Of a DNA stretch of 46,150 nt, positions 8,064-15,796 are shown piece after piece (position 1 is the stretch's first letter; every line of letters starts with the position of its first letter). Under the pieces are notes generated by a model that ran no database searches, was not told where the DNA came from, and saw only the letters and a program-made list of their open reading frames with translations. The DNA is from Burkholderiales bacterium (lineage in GTDB: Bacteria; Pseudomonadota; Gammaproteobacteria; Burkholderiales; Burkholderiaceae_C). The position numbers were made by a program, and so were the translations under genes. The stretch spans positions 71,392 to 117,541 of the forward strand of contig JAGWTP010000003.1 of the NCBI GenBank assembly GCA_028868895.1. Reading direction: 5' to 3'.

Positions 8064-9107
8064 ATGGACATCACCCAACTGCTGGCGTTTTCGGTCAAGA
8101 ACAAGGCGTCGGACCTGCACCTGTCGGCCGGGCTGCCGCCGATGATCCGTGTCCACGGCGACGTGCGGCGCATCAACGTCGACCCGCTGGACCACAAGCA
8201 GGTCCACGGCATGGTCTACGACATCATGAACGACTCGCAGCGCAAGGCCTACGAGGAAACGCTGGAGTGCGACTTCTCGTTCGAGATCCAGGGCCTGGCG
8301 CGTTTTCGGGTCAACGCGTTCAACCAGAACCGCGGTGCCGGCGCGGTGTTCCGCACGATCCCGTCGAAGATCCTGACGCTCGAGCAACTCAACGCACCCA
8401 AGGTCTTCGCCGAGCTCGCGCTGAAGCCGCGCGGCCTGGTGCTGGTGACCGGGCCGACCGGCTCGGGCAAGTCGACCACGCTGGCGGCGATGGTCAACCA
8501 CCTGAACGAAAACGAGTTCGGCCACGTGCTCACGGTCGAGGACCCGATCGAGTTCGTGCACGAATCCAAGAAGTGCCTGATCAACCAGCGCGAGGTCGGG
8601 CCGCACACGCTGAGTTTCTCGAACGCGTTGCGCTCGGCGCTGCGTGAAGACCCGGACGCGATCCTGGTGGGCGAAATGCGCGACCTGGAAACGATCCGAC
8701 TGGCACTCACCGCGGCCGAGACCGGCCACCTGGTGTTCGGCACGCTGCACACCTCGAGCGCAGCCAAGACGATCGACCGGGTGGTCGATGTGTTCCCCGC
8801 GGCCGAGAAGGAGATGGTGCGCGCGATGCTGTCGGAGTCGCTGATCGGCGTGATCTCGCAGACGCTGTGCAAGACCAAGGACGGCAGCGGTCGCGTTGCG
8901 GCGCACGAGATCATGCTGGGCACCGCGGCGATCCGCAACCTGATCCGCGAGGCCAAGATCGCGCAGATGTACTCGTCGATCCAGACCGGCAATTCGCAGG
9001 GCATGCAAACGCTCGACCAGAACCTGTCCGACCTGGTGCGGCGCAACGTGGTGGCGCCAGCCGAGGCCCGGGCCAAGGCCAAGTTCCCCGAGAATTTCCC
9101 GGGGTGA
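8064..9107 (+). CDS. pilT: Type IV pilus twitching motility ATPase PilT
   Basis: This 347-residue protein is the hexameric retraction ATPase at the cytoplasmic base of the type IV pilus. It has Walker A GPTGSGKS (130-137), a Walker B region with ILVGEMRDLETI, and the His box GHLVFGTLHT. The C-terminal AIRNLIRE motif, diagnostic of PilT and needed for retraction in studied homologues, is present. The length matches canonical PilT (about 344-347). pilU follows after 88 bases, so the two are probably cotranscribed. The ATG is preceded by pyrimidine-rich sequence with no clear ribosome site. Confidence 0.96.
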   Translation: MDITQLLAFSVKNKASDLHLSAGLPPMIRVHGDVRRINVDPLDHKQVHGMVYDIMNDSQRKAYEETLECDFSFEIQGLARFRVNAFNQNRGAGAVFRTIPSKILTLEQLNAPKVFAELALKPRGLVLVTGPTGSGKSTTLAAMVNHLNENEFGHVLTVEDPIEFVHESKKCLINQREVGPHTLSFSNALRSALREDPDAILVGEMRDLETIRLALTAAETGHLVFGTLHTSSAAKTIDRVVDVFPAAEKEMVRAMLSESLIGVISQTLCKTKDGSGRVAAHEIMLGTAAIRNLIREAKIAQMYSSIQTGNSQGMQTLDQNLSDLVRRNVVAPAEARAKAKFPENFPG

Positions 9108-9155
9108 ATGACAGCCCCCGCTCACTTCGTTCACGCGCGCCCACGGGGCGGCCCG

Positions 9156-9175
9156 GCGCGGGCCTGAGCCCGCGC
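9156..9175 (+). repeat. Perfect GC-rich stem-loop in the pilT-pilU spacer
   Basis: The spacer contains gcgcgggc and gcccgcgc arms (8 bp, perfect) around a ctga loop, preceded by a ccccgctcacttcgttc-type stretch. There is no U tract, so a simple intrinsic terminator is unlikely. It could tune pilU expression relative to pilT by mRNA processing or partial termination, or be a short dispersed intergenic repeat. Confidence 0.5.
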
Positions 9176-9195
9176 TGAACTCGCAAGGACTGAAC

Positions 9196-10332
9196 ATGGA
9201 ACGCGACCAGGCATCCAAATTCGTCAACGACTTGCTGCGGCTGATGGTGTCGCGCAACGGCTCCGACCTGTTCCTGACCGCCGACTTCCCGCCCGCGATC
9301 AAGGTCGACGGCAAGGTCACCAAGGTCTCACCGCAGCCGCTGACCGGCCAGCACACGCTGGCGCTCGTGCGTGCGGTGATGAACGACAAGCAGGCGGCCG
9401 AGTTCGAGCGCACCAAGGAGTGCAACTTCGCGGTGTCGCCGCAGGGCATCGGGCGCTTTCGCGTCAATGCGTTCGTGCAGCAGGGCAATGTCGGCCTGGT
9501 CATGCGCACGATCGCGCAGACGCTGCCGACCATCGACACGATGAACCTGCCGCAGGTGCTCAAGGACATCGCGGTGGCCAAGCGCGGCCTGGTGATCTTC
9601 GTCGGCGCCACCGGCTCGGGCAAGAGCACGTCGCTGGCGGCGATGGTCGATTTTCGCAACCAGAACTCGTACGGCCACATCATCACGATCGAGGACCCGG
9701 TCGAGTTCGTGCACCCGCACAAGAACTGCATCATCACGCAGCGCGAGGTCGGCATCGACACCGACGGCTGGGCCCAGGCGCTGAAGAACGCGCTGCGCCA
9801 GGCGCCCGACGTGATCCTGATGGGCGAGATCCGCGACCGCGAAACGATGGAGCACGCCGTGGCATTCGCCGAGACCGGCCACCTGTGCCTGGCCACGCTG
9901 CACGCCAACAGCGCCAACCAGGCGCTCGACCGGATCATCAACTTCTTCCCCGAAGAGCGGCGCCAGCAACTGCTGATGGACCTGTCGCTGAACATGAAGG
10001 CGCTGATCTCGCAGCGCCTGATGCCGCGCCAGGAAGGGCGCGGCCGGGTCGCGGCGGTGGAAGTGATGTTGAACACGCCGTTGATCTCGGACCTGATCTT
10101 CAAGGGCGAGGTGGCCGAGATCAAGGAAATCATGAAGCGATCGCGCGAGCTCGGCATGCAGACCTTCGACCAGGCGCTGTTCGACCTCTACGAAGGCCAG
10201 GTCATCACCTACGAAGACGCGTTGCGCAATGCCGATTCGGTCAACGACCTGCGCCTGCAGATCAAGCTCCACAGCCAGCGCGCGCGCAGCAGCGATCTCT
10301 CGGCGGGCACCGAGCACATGACGATCGTGTGA
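9196..10332 (+). CDS. pilU: Type IV pilus accessory retraction ATPase PilU
   Basis: This 378-residue PilT paralogue assists PilT in forceful pilus retraction. It has Walker A GATGSGKS (137-144), an Asp-box ITIEDPVEFVH, Walker B VILMGEIRDRETM and His box GHLCLATLHAN. The AIRNLIRE motif of PilT is replaced by a divergent MLNTPLISDLIFKGEV segment, and the tail is longer, both typical of PilU. It lies downstream of pilT on the same strand and is closed by a strong stem-loop ending in a T-rich run. Confidence 0.95.
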   Translation: MERDQASKFVNDLLRLMVSRNGSDLFLTADFPPAIKVDGKVTKVSPQPLTGQHTLALVRAVMNDKQAAEFERTKECNFAVSPQGIGRFRVNAFVQQGNVGLVMRTIAQTLPTIDTMNLPQVLKDIAVAKRGLVIFVGATGSGKSTSLAAMVDFRNQNSYGHIITIEDPVEFVHPHKNCIITQREVGIDTDGWAQALKNALRQAPDVILMGEIRDRETMEHAVAFAETGHLCLATLHANSANQALDRIINFFPEERRQQLLMDLSLNMKALISQRLMPRQEGRGRVAAVEVMLNTPLISDLIFKGEVAEIKEIMKRSRELGMQTFDQALFDLYEGQVITYEDALRNADSVNDLRLQIKLHSQRARSSDLSAGTEHMTIV

Positions 10333-10352
10333 CCATCGTCGCCCTCAACCCC

Positions 10353-10382
10353 GCGGCCTCGACGAGAGGCCGCTTTGCTTTC
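10353..10382 (+). terminator. Probable intrinsic terminator after pilU
   Basis: An 8-bp perfect stem (gcggcctc / gaggccgc) with a gacga loop is followed by tttgctttc. It begins 20 bases after the pilU stop. The T run is interrupted by a G and C, so termination may be partial; the following dehydrogenase gene starts 14 bases later and would otherwise be read through. Confidence 0.7.
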
Positions 10383-10396
10383 ATGGAGCGCATTCG

Positions 10397-11290
10397 ATGA
10401 CCCGCAAGAACTACCAACCCACGCCCGCACGTCGCGTCGCGTTCATCGGCCTGGGCGTGATGGGCTACCCGATGGCCGGCCACCTCGCCGCGGCCGGCCA
10501 CACGGTGACCGTCTACAACCGCAGTGCCGCGAAGGCGGCGCAGTGGGTGGCCGAGCATGGCCACACCAGCGCCGCGACGCCGCGCGCGGCGGCTGGGCTG
10601 GCCGACCTGGTGTTCGCCTGCGTCGGCAACGACGACGACCTGCGCTCGGTGGCGCTGGGCGAGCACGGCGCGTTCGCTGGCATGCGGCCCGGCGCCGTGT
10701 TCGTCGACCACACGACCGCCTCGGCCGAAGTCGCGCGCGAGTTGAACGCCACGGCGCAGCAGCGCGGCCTGCACTTCATCGACGCGCCGGTCTCGGGCGG
10801 CAACCTGGGCGCCGTCAACGGCTCGCTGACTGTGATGTGCGGTGGCGACCAAGCCGCGTTCGAGGCCGCGCGCCCGGTGGCGATGGCATTTGCGAAGGCG
10901 GTGACGCGGCTCGGTGCAAGCGGTGCGGGACAGCTCGCGAAAATGGTCAACCAGGTGGCGATCGCCGGGCTCGTGCAGGCCTTGGCCGAGGCGATTGCGT
11001 TCGGCGAGAAGGCCGGCCTGGACATGCAGGCGGTGCTCGGCGTGATCGGCCAGGGCGCGGCGCAAAGCTGGCAGATGGACCAGCGCGGACCGACGATGAT
11101 CGAAGACCGTTTCGACTTCGGCTTTGCGGTCGACTGGATGCGCAAGGACCTGGGGTTGGTGCTCGACGAGGCCCGCCGCAACGGTGCGCGCTTGCCGGTG
11201 ACGGCGCTGGTCGATCAGTTCTATGCCGACCTGCAGGCGCAAGGCGGCAACCGACTGGACACCTCGAGCCTGGTGCGGCGGTTGCGTTGA
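10397..11290 (+). CDS. NAD(P)-dependent beta-hydroxyacid dehydrogenase (3-hydroxyisobutyrate dehydrogenase family)
   Basis: This 297-residue protein is a member of the HIBADH / tartronate semialdehyde reductase / succinic semialdehyde reductase family. The N-terminal Rossmann motif FIGLGVMGYPMAGHL is at 16-30, the substrate-binding motif DAPVSGGNLGAVNGSLTVM at 129-147, and the catalytic Lys182 sits in GAGQLAKMVNQ. These residues are intact, so it should be active. The exact substrate cannot be set from sequence: 3-hydroxyisobutyrate, tartronate semialdehyde and glyoxylate are all possible. It follows pilU but is separated by a stem-loop, so it is probably functionally unrelated to the pilus. 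Confidence 0.88.
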   Translation: MTRKNYQPTPARRVAFIGLGVMGYPMAGHLAAAGHTVTVYNRSAAKAAQWVAEHGHTSAATPRAAAGLADLVFACVGNDDDLRSVALGEHGAFAGMRPGAVFVDHTTASAEVARELNATAQQRGLHFIDAPVSGGNLGAVNGSLTVMCGGDQAAFEAARPVAMAFAKAVTRLGASGAGQLAKMVNQVAIAGLVQALAEAIAFGEKAGLDMQAVLGVIGQGAAQSWQMDQRGPTMIEDRFDFGFAVDWMRKDLGLVLDEARRNGARLPVTALVDQFYADLQAQGGNRLDTSSLVRRLR

Positions 11291-11335
11291 GGCGCTTCGC
11301 TTCGGCGCGAGTTGCCTTGAATCAGCGCCTCCGCG

Positions 11336-12004
11336 TCAAGGTTTGGCGGGCGCCGACGCGGGGGCCGGGACCGGGGCCGGAACGGGCCTCGGCTGGGTCG
11401 CTGCGAGGTCGGCCTCGCTGACGATCTCGAACACGCGCACCACCTTGCGCACACCACTGACGCCACGCGCGATGTCGGTGGCGCGGTTGGCTTCGCGTTC
11501 GCTGACGATGCCCATCAGATAGACGATGCCACGCTCGGTGACGACCTTGAACGAGTTGGCCTGGATGTCTTTGGCGTCGACCATGCTCGCCTTGACCTTG
11601 CTCGTCAGGAAGGCGTCGTTCGAGCGGCTGCCGAACGAACTGGGCGGGCCGACGGCGAGTTCGTTGACGACCGAGCGCACGTTTTCGATGCCGGCCACGG
11701 CGCGCTCGATGGCGGCCTTGTCGGCCTCGCTCGCCGCTTCGCCGGTGAGCAGCACGACCCGGTTGTAGCTGGTGACGTTGATGTGGCCGCGATCGCCGAC
11801 GACGTCGTTGATGCGCTTGATCGACTTGAGTTCGATCGACTGGTCTTCGACCTGCGCACCGGTGGTACGACGGTCGGACACCATCAGCGAGCTGCCGACC
11901 ATTGCGCCGCCCATCAACAGTGGCGCGCAGGCGCTCAATGCAGCACCTGCGGCAAGGGTGCACAACAGCGTGCGGGCGGCGCGCGGCAAGAGCTTCGGGA
12001 TCAT
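11336..12004 (-). CDS. dolP: BON-domain outer-membrane lipoprotein, DolP (YraP) type
   Basis: This 222-residue protein has a lipoprotein signal with lipobox LSAC (Cys26) and two BON domains at about residues 45-115 and 125-195 (HINVTSYNRVVLLTGEA and FKVVTERGIVYLMGIV are the phospholipid-binding-type strands). In E. coli DolP binds anionic phospholipid at the inner leaflet of the outer membrane, supports its integrity and acts with the BAM complex and amidase control. The tail is a Pro-Ala linker (PVPAPVPAPASAP), absent from E. coli DolP. Its start codon overlaps the diaA stop by four bases (12001-12004), so the pair is translationally coupled, as in the enterobacterial yraN-diaA-dolP block. 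Confidence 0.9.
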   Translation of the reverse strand: MIPKLLPRAARTLLCTLAAGAALSACAPLLMGGAMVGSSLMVSDRRTTGAQVEDQSIELKSIKRINDVVGDRGHINVTSYNRVVLLTGEAASEADKAAIERAVAGIENVRSVVNELAVGPPSSFGSRSNDAFLTSKVKASMVDAKDIQANSFKVVTERGIVYLMGIVSEREANRATDIARGVSGVRKVVRVFEIVSEADLAATQPRPVPAPVPAPASAPAKP

Positions 12005-12603
12005 GTGTTTTCCTGTTCACCGAGAAGCTGCAGATCGACCGCGTCGCACAGGCAGTGCAACACCAGCAGATGAACTTCCTGGATGCGGGCGGTGCGTTCG
12101 TGCGGAACGCAGATGAGAACATCGGTCTCGGTGAGCAGCTCGCGCAATTGGCCACCCTTGTGGCCGGTGAGCGCGATCACGACCATCTCCTTGGCACGCG
12201 CTGCTTCGACGGCGGCCACCACGTTGCCGGAGTTGCCGCTGGTGCTGATGGCCAGCAGCACGTCGCCGGGCGCGCCCAGCGCGAGCACCTGCTTCGAGTA
12301 GATCGAATTGAAGTCGTAGTCGTTGCCGATCGCGGTAAGGATCGAGCTGTCGGTGGTGAGCGCAAGTGCCGCCAACCCGGGGCGCTCGCGCTCGAAACGG
12401 CCGACAAACTCGGCCGCGAAATGCTGGGCATCGGCGGCGGAACCGCCGTTGCCGCAGGCGAGCACCTTGCCCCCCGCGGTGATGCAGCCGACCAGCGCGC
12501 TGACCGCTTCGGCAATCGGTTTGGACAGCACCTCGGCGGCCGCGTACTTGAGGTCGGCGCTGTCGAAGAACTGTTGTTGGATGCGTTGTTCGAGCATGGC
12601 CAT
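12001..12603 (-). CDS. diaA: SIS-domain protein, DiaA / phosphoheptose isomerase family
   Basis: This 200-residue SIS-fold protein has the sugar-phosphate binding signature CGNGGSAADAQHFAAEFVG and LAISTSGNSGNVV. The GmhA/DiaA families are close in sequence. Position between yraN and dolP matches diaA, whose product in E. coli is a tetramer that binds DnaA and promotes initiation at oriC. A heptose isomerase role (GmhA, sedoheptulose-7-phosphate isomerase) is the main alternative and cannot be excluded. A second in-frame ATG two codons later is a possible start. Confidence 0.85.
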   Translation of the reverse strand: MAMLEQRIQQQFFDSADLKYAAAEVLSKPIAEAVSALVGCITAGGKVLACGNGGSAADAQHFAAEFVGRFERERPGLAALALTTDSSILTAIGNDYDFNSIYSKQVLALGAPGDVLLAISTSGNSGNVVAAVEAARAKEMVVIALTGHKGGQLRELLTETDVLICVPHERTARIQEVHLLVLHCLCDAVDLQLLGEQENT

Positions 12604-12612
12604 GGATCATAT

Positions 12613-12652
12613 GACACCGATGCACCGACCTGGTTCCATCGGTCGTGGTGTC
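12613..12652 (-). repeat. Candidate stem-loop between yraN and diaA
   Basis: Arms accgatg (12616-12622) and catcggt (12637-12643) can pair over a 14-base loop, and gac/gtc can extend the stem past a bulge. In the transcript this falls in the untranslated stretch between the yraN stop and the diaA start. It could modulate diaA translation or mark partial termination; no U run is present. Confidence 0.35.
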
Positions 12653-12680
12653 AACTTGCATCAACCGGCATCAACCGGCA
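12651..12680. repeat. Decamer tandem repeat spanning the yraN stop codon
   Basis: Two perfect copies of tcaaccggca (12661-12670 and 12671-12680) follow a third copy with two changes (12651-12660). The yraN stop codon lies in the copy at 12671, so slippage here would change only the yraN 3' end and the untranslated spacer. Confidence 0.7.
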
Positions 12681-13039
12681 TCGAACGCCGCGCGCAGCCA
12701 TTCGATGCGCTCGCCATCGATTGCCACCACGTCGAAGCGGCATGGCGGCAGCGTGCGCAGCGCGCGCACGAAGTGCTGCGCCGCGAACACGACGCTGCGC
12801 TGCTTGGCGGCACCGACGCTCGCCGCCGCACCGCCGTGCGAGGCGCCACCGCGACTGCGCACCTCGACGAACACCAGCGTGCCGTCGCGCTCGCGCAGGA
12901 TCAGGTCGACCTCGCCGCCGCGCGCGCCCGGCCCGCGCGCGACCCGATAATTGCGCTGCACCAGGGTCAGGCCCTGGCTCGTCAGGTGCGCCAGCGCGCG
13001 CGCCTCCCCGGCATCGCCCCTGGCCTTGGTCGTCTGCAT
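12671..13039 (-). CDS. yraN: YraN family (UPF0102) putative endonuclease-fold protein
   Basis: This 122-residue protein has the normal YraN length. The family has a Holliday-junction-resolvase-like PD-(D/E)XK fold; here GGEVDLILRERDGTLVFVEVRSR supplies the E, D and ExR catalytic-type residues. No precise function is established. The ATG at 13037-13039 gives the usual start (QTTKARGDAGEARALAHL); a longer reading toward 13303 would run through the divergent rsmI gene. It sits head-to-head with rsmI with only 16 bases between start codons, and upstream of diaA-dolP. The lpoA gene found between rsmI and yraN in enterobacteria is absent. Confidence 0.88.
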   Translation of the reverse strand: MQTTKARGDAGEARALAHLTSQGLTLVQRNYRVARGPGARGGEVDLILRERDGTLVFVEVRSRGGASHGGAAASVGAAKQRSVVFAAQHFVRALRTLPPCRFDVVAIDGERIEWLRAAFDAG

Positions 13040-13055
13040 CGTCGTTGAACGCTCC

Positions 13056-13991
13056 GTGACCACGCTCCAAGCTCCACTGTTGCAACAGGCCGCCGCCAGC
13101 GCGGCCGGTGCGCAGCAGTACCCGACCGGCGCACTGTACGTGGTGGCCACGCCGATCGGCAACCTGGCCGACATCACGCTGCGCGCGATCCATGTGCTGG
13201 CGCTGGTCGATGCGGTGGCCTGCGAGGACACGCGCCACAGCGCACCGCTGCTGCGCCAGCTCGGCATCGACGGCAAGGCGCTGATCGCGGTGCACGAGCA
13301 CAACGAGCGCGAGGCGGCCGCGGGCGTGCTGCTGCGACTGGCGCGCGGCGAGCGCGTCGCCTACGTCAGCGATGCCGGCACGCCGGCCATCAGCGACCCC
13401 GGCGCGGCACTCGTCGCGGCGGTGCAGGTGGCGGGTTACCGCGCCGTGCCGATCCCCGGGGCGAGCAGCGCGGTGGCCGCACTCAGCGTGGCCGGCGACG
13501 CGGCCGGCGCGGCGTTCACCTTCGTCGGCTTCCTGCCGGCGCGCAGCGGCGAGCGGGCGCTGGCGTTGAGGCAGCTCGCCGCGAGCCCGCAGACGCAGGT
13601 GCTGTTCGAGGCGCCGCACCGCATCGACGCGCTGGCCGCGGCGCTGGCCGATGCACTCGGGGCACGCGCGCTGACGGTGTGCCGCGAACTCACGAAGCAG
13701 TTCGAGACCGTGCACCGGCTGCGCGCCGACGAATTGCCGGCCTGGCTCGCGGCGGACGCGAACCGCAGCCGCGGCGAGTTCGTGCTGGTGGTGCACGCGC
13801 AGGCGACGGTTGCGGCCGATTCGCCGGCGCTGGCCCACGACGCCACCCTGCGCACACTGCTCGCCGCGCTGCCGCTGAAGCAAGCCGTTGCGCTCGCCGC
13901 CGAGCTGACCGGCGCGCCGCGCAATGCGCTGTACGAGCGCGCGCTGGCGTTGAAGGACGAGCCGGTCGGCGCCCGGCCGCGCGGCCGTTGA
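13056..13991 (+). CDS. rsmI: 16S rRNA (cytidine(1402)-2'-O)-methyltransferase
   Basis: This 311-residue protein methylates the 2'-O of C1402 in 16S rRNA using SAM, tuning the ribosomal P site. The tetrapyrrole-methylase-fold signature LYVVATPIGNLADITLRAI and ACEDTRHS are near the N-terminus, with YVSDAGTPAISDPGAAL and IPGASSAV following. I chose the GTG at 13056 because the conserved fold starts about 25 residues later and longer starts would overlap yraN; the in-frame ATG at 12951 lies inside yraN and adds an unconserved extension. The yraN and rsmI promoters would have to overlap the opposing genes' 5' ends. Confidence 0.92.
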   Translation: MTTLQAPLLQQAAASAAGAQQYPTGALYVVATPIGNLADITLRAIHVLALVDAVACEDTRHSAPLLRQLGIDGKALIAVHEHNEREAAAGVLLRLARGERVAYVSDAGTPAISDPGAALVAAVQVAGYRAVPIPGASSAVAALSVAGDAAGAAFTFVGFLPARSGERALALRQLAASPQTQVLFEAPHRIDALAAALADALGARALTVCRELTKQFETVHRLRADELPAWLAADANRSRGEFVLVVHAQATVAADSPALAHDATLRTLLAALPLKQAVALAAELTGAPRNALYERALALKDEPVGARPRGR

Positions 13992-14078
13992 CGGCCGCGG
14001 CCCGCAGCGCCGCGCGTCGGCCAGCGAGAGCGGGTAGGGGCATGCGGTGGCGGCCGCGTGGGCGGAGGTGGCCACTCC

Positions 14079-14084
14079 TACAAT
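14079..14084 (+). promoter_or_regulatory. Possible -10 element upstream of tldD
   Basis: A tacaat hexamer lies 29 bases before the tldD ATG in otherwise very GC-rich DNA. No good -35 hexamer is found at 16-18 bases, so this is a weak call. Confidence 0.35.
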
Positions 14085-14113
14085 GATCCGCTGACCTCTT
14101 CGGGACCGTTGCC

Positions 14114-15589
14114 ATGATCTCTCGCGAACCCACGATCGAGCGCCTGGCGGTGGCCCGCGCGCTGCTGCTCGAGCCCTTCGGGCTGACCGATGCGACCTTG
14201 TCGAGGGCGCTGGCGACGATCGCGATGCACCGCATCGACGACGCCGACCTCTACTTCCAGTACACCCGCAGCGAGGGCTGGAGCCTTGAAGAAGGCATCG
14301 TCAAGAGCGGCAGTTTCGGTATCGACCAGGGTGTGGGCGTGCGCGCGGTGGCCGGCGAGAAGACCGCGTTCGCGTACTCCGACGACATCTCCGAGGCCGC
14401 GCTGATGGACGCGGCGCTGACGGTGCGCACGATTGCCGCCGCCGGCCAGAGCCGCAAGGTCAAGGTCGGCACCAAGCCCAAGGTGGCGGGCAGCCGCGTG
14501 CTGTACGCGCCGATGGACCCGATCGCCACGCTCGACAGCACGCAGAAGGTGGCGCTGCTCGAGAAGGTCGAGAAGCTCGCGCGCGCGAAGGACCCGCGCG
14601 TCAAGCAGGTGATGGCGGGGCTGGCCGGCGAGTACGACGTGGTGATGGTGGTGCGTGCCGACGGCACGCTGGCGGCCGACGTGCGCCCGCTGGTGCGGCT
14701 GTCGGTCACGGTGATCGCCGAGCAGACCGTGAACGGCGAGGTGCGCCGCGAGGTCGGCTCGGGCGGCGGCGGCGGGCGCTTCGGCTTCGGCTACTTCCAC
14801 GACGAGGTGATCGAGGGCTATGTGAAGGACGCCGTCAACGCGGCGCTGACCAACCTCGAATCGCGCCCGGCCAAGGCCGGCGAGATGAGCGTCGTGCTCG
14901 GCCCGGGCTGGCCCGGCGTGCTGCTGCACGAGGCCATCGGCCACGGCCTGGAAGGCGACTTCAACCGCAAGGGTTCGAGCGCGTTCAGCGGCAAGATCGG
15001 CCAGCGCGTGGCGGCCCCGGGCGTGACGGTGCTCGACGACGGCACCCTGCCCGACCGGCGCGGTTCGCTCAACGTCGACGACGAAGGCAACCCCTCGCAG
15101 CGCAACGTGCTGATCGAGGACGGCATCCTGAAGGGCTACATCCAGGACTCGATGAACGCGCGCCTGATGGGCGCGGCGCCCACCGGCAACGGCCGGCGCG
15201 AGAGCTACGCCGCGGTGCCGATGCCGCGCATGACCAACACCTACATGCTGGGCGGCGACAAGACCAAGGAAGAAATCATCGCCGGGCTCAAGCGCGGCCT
15301 GTACGCCACCAATTTCGGTGGCGGCCAGGTCGACATCACGAGCGGCCGGTTCGTGTTTTCGGCGAGCGAGGCGTTCTGGGTCGAGAACGGCAAGATCCAG
15401 TACCCCGTGAAGGGCGCGACCCTGATCGGCAACGGGCCCGATGCGCTGACGCGCGTGAGCATGATCGGCAACGACATGAAGCTCGACCCCGGCGTGGGCG
15501 TGTGCGGCAAGGAGGGCCAGAGCGTGCCGGTCGGCGTCGGCCAGCCGACCTTGCGGATTGATCGCCTGACCGTCGGGGGCACCGCCTGA
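14114..15589 (+). CDS. tldD: Metalloprotease TldD
   Basis: This 491-residue protein has the length and motifs of TldD. With TldE/PmbA it forms a heterodimeric protease that degrades unfolded peptides, matures microcin B17 and affects antitoxin turnover in E. coli. The zinc site HExxxH is His272-Glu273-His277 in LHEAIGHGLEGD, and a glycine-rich VGSGGGGGRFG stretch lies ahead of it. No tldE is in this window, so the partner must be encoded elsewhere. The ATG at 14114 is favoured because the conserved LLEPFGL segment follows soon after. It stands upstream of the aroG leader region, transcribed in the same direction. Confidence 0.95.
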   Translation: MISREPTIERLAVARALLLEPFGLTDATLSRALATIAMHRIDDADLYFQYTRSEGWSLEEGIVKSGSFGIDQGVGVRAVAGEKTAFAYSDDISEAALMDAALTVRTIAAAGQSRKVKVGTKPKVAGSRVLYAPMDPIATLDSTQKVALLEKVEKLARAKDPRVKQVMAGLAGEYDVVMVVRADGTLAADVRPLVRLSVTVIAEQTVNGEVRREVGSGGGGGRFGFGYFHDEVIEGYVKDAVNAALTNLESRPAKAGEMSVVLGPGWPGVLLHEAIGHGLEGDFNRKGSSAFSGKIGQRVAAPGVTVLDDGTLPDRRGSLNVDDEGNPSQRNVLIEDGILKGYIQDSMNARLMGAAPTGNGRRESYAAVPMPRMTNTYMLGGDKTKEEIIAGLKRGLYATNFGGGQVDITSGRFVFSASEAFWVENGKIQYPVKGATLIGNGPDALTRVSMIGNDMKLDPGVGVCGKEGQSVPVGVGQPTLRIDRLTVGGTA

Positions 15590-15673
15590 TGAAGCACCCG
15601 GCGCCGCGCGTACGCGAGACTGCCCGCCGGGTGCGTATGGGCTGGATTGGCGTGGTCCAGCACTCGGCCGTGC

Positions 15674-15679
15674 TACATT
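15674..15679 (+). promoter_or_regulatory. Candidate -10 element of the aroG leader transcript
   Basis: A tacatt hexamer ends seven bases before the leader-peptide ATG at 15687. A ttggcg element at 15647-15652 is the nearest -35-like sequence but its 21-base spacing is too long for a strong sigma-70 promoter. If this -10 is used, transcription would begin at about 15686-15687, making the leader peptide mRNA leaderless. Confidence 0.45.
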
Positions 15680-15686
15680 CGCGGCC

Positions 15687-15770
15687 ATGAATTTCCGCGC
15701 CGTTTACTTTGCGTATTTTTGGTTTCCCCACCGCCCAGCGGCCGGAGAGGCCAGCGCGCACGCCAAGTAA
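15687..15770 (+). CDS. Aromatic-amino-acid-rich leader peptide of aroG (27 residues)
   Basis: This small ORF encodes 27 residues beginning MNFRAVYFAYFWFPHRP. Its first 13 residues hold four Phe (3, 8, 11, 13), two Tyr (7, 10) and one Trp (12), a cluster far above expectation in a GC-rich genome where TTT, TAT and TAC codons are uncommon. It ends with TAA at 15768-15770, just before a strong terminator and 80 bases before the aroG ATG. This is the layout of a ribosome-sensing leader peptide such as PheL or TrpL. No Shine-Dalgarno element precedes its ATG (gcggcc only). The dense aromatic codons at 15705-15725 would stall the ribosome when charged Phe-, Tyr- or Trp-tRNA is scarce. The role is inferred; the ORF and its composition are directly visible. 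Confidence 0.82.
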   Translation: MNFRAVYFAYFWFPHRPAAGEASAHAK

Positions 15771-15796
15771 AGCGCCAACGAATCTCCGAAAACCGC
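15731..15796 (+). promoter_or_regulatory. Predicted attenuator switch: protector and antiterminator pairings
   Basis: Arm 1 (ccgc, 15731-15734) can pair with arm 2 (gcgg, 15738-15741) as a small protector hairpin. Arm 2 extended (gcgg 15738-15741 plus cggaga 15743-15748) can instead pair with arm 3 (tctccg 15783-15788 plus ccgc 15793-15796). That second pairing takes up the left arm of the terminator, so it would be the antiterminator. A ribosome stalled at the Trp12/Phe13 codons (15720-15725) would cover arm 1 and release arm 2. These pairings were found by eye; the energies are not computed. Confidence 0.55.

Noticed and set aside
14078-15688. 536-residue open frame on the minus strand
   Set aside because: Antisense shadow of tldD; no domain, His/Arg/Ala-rich.
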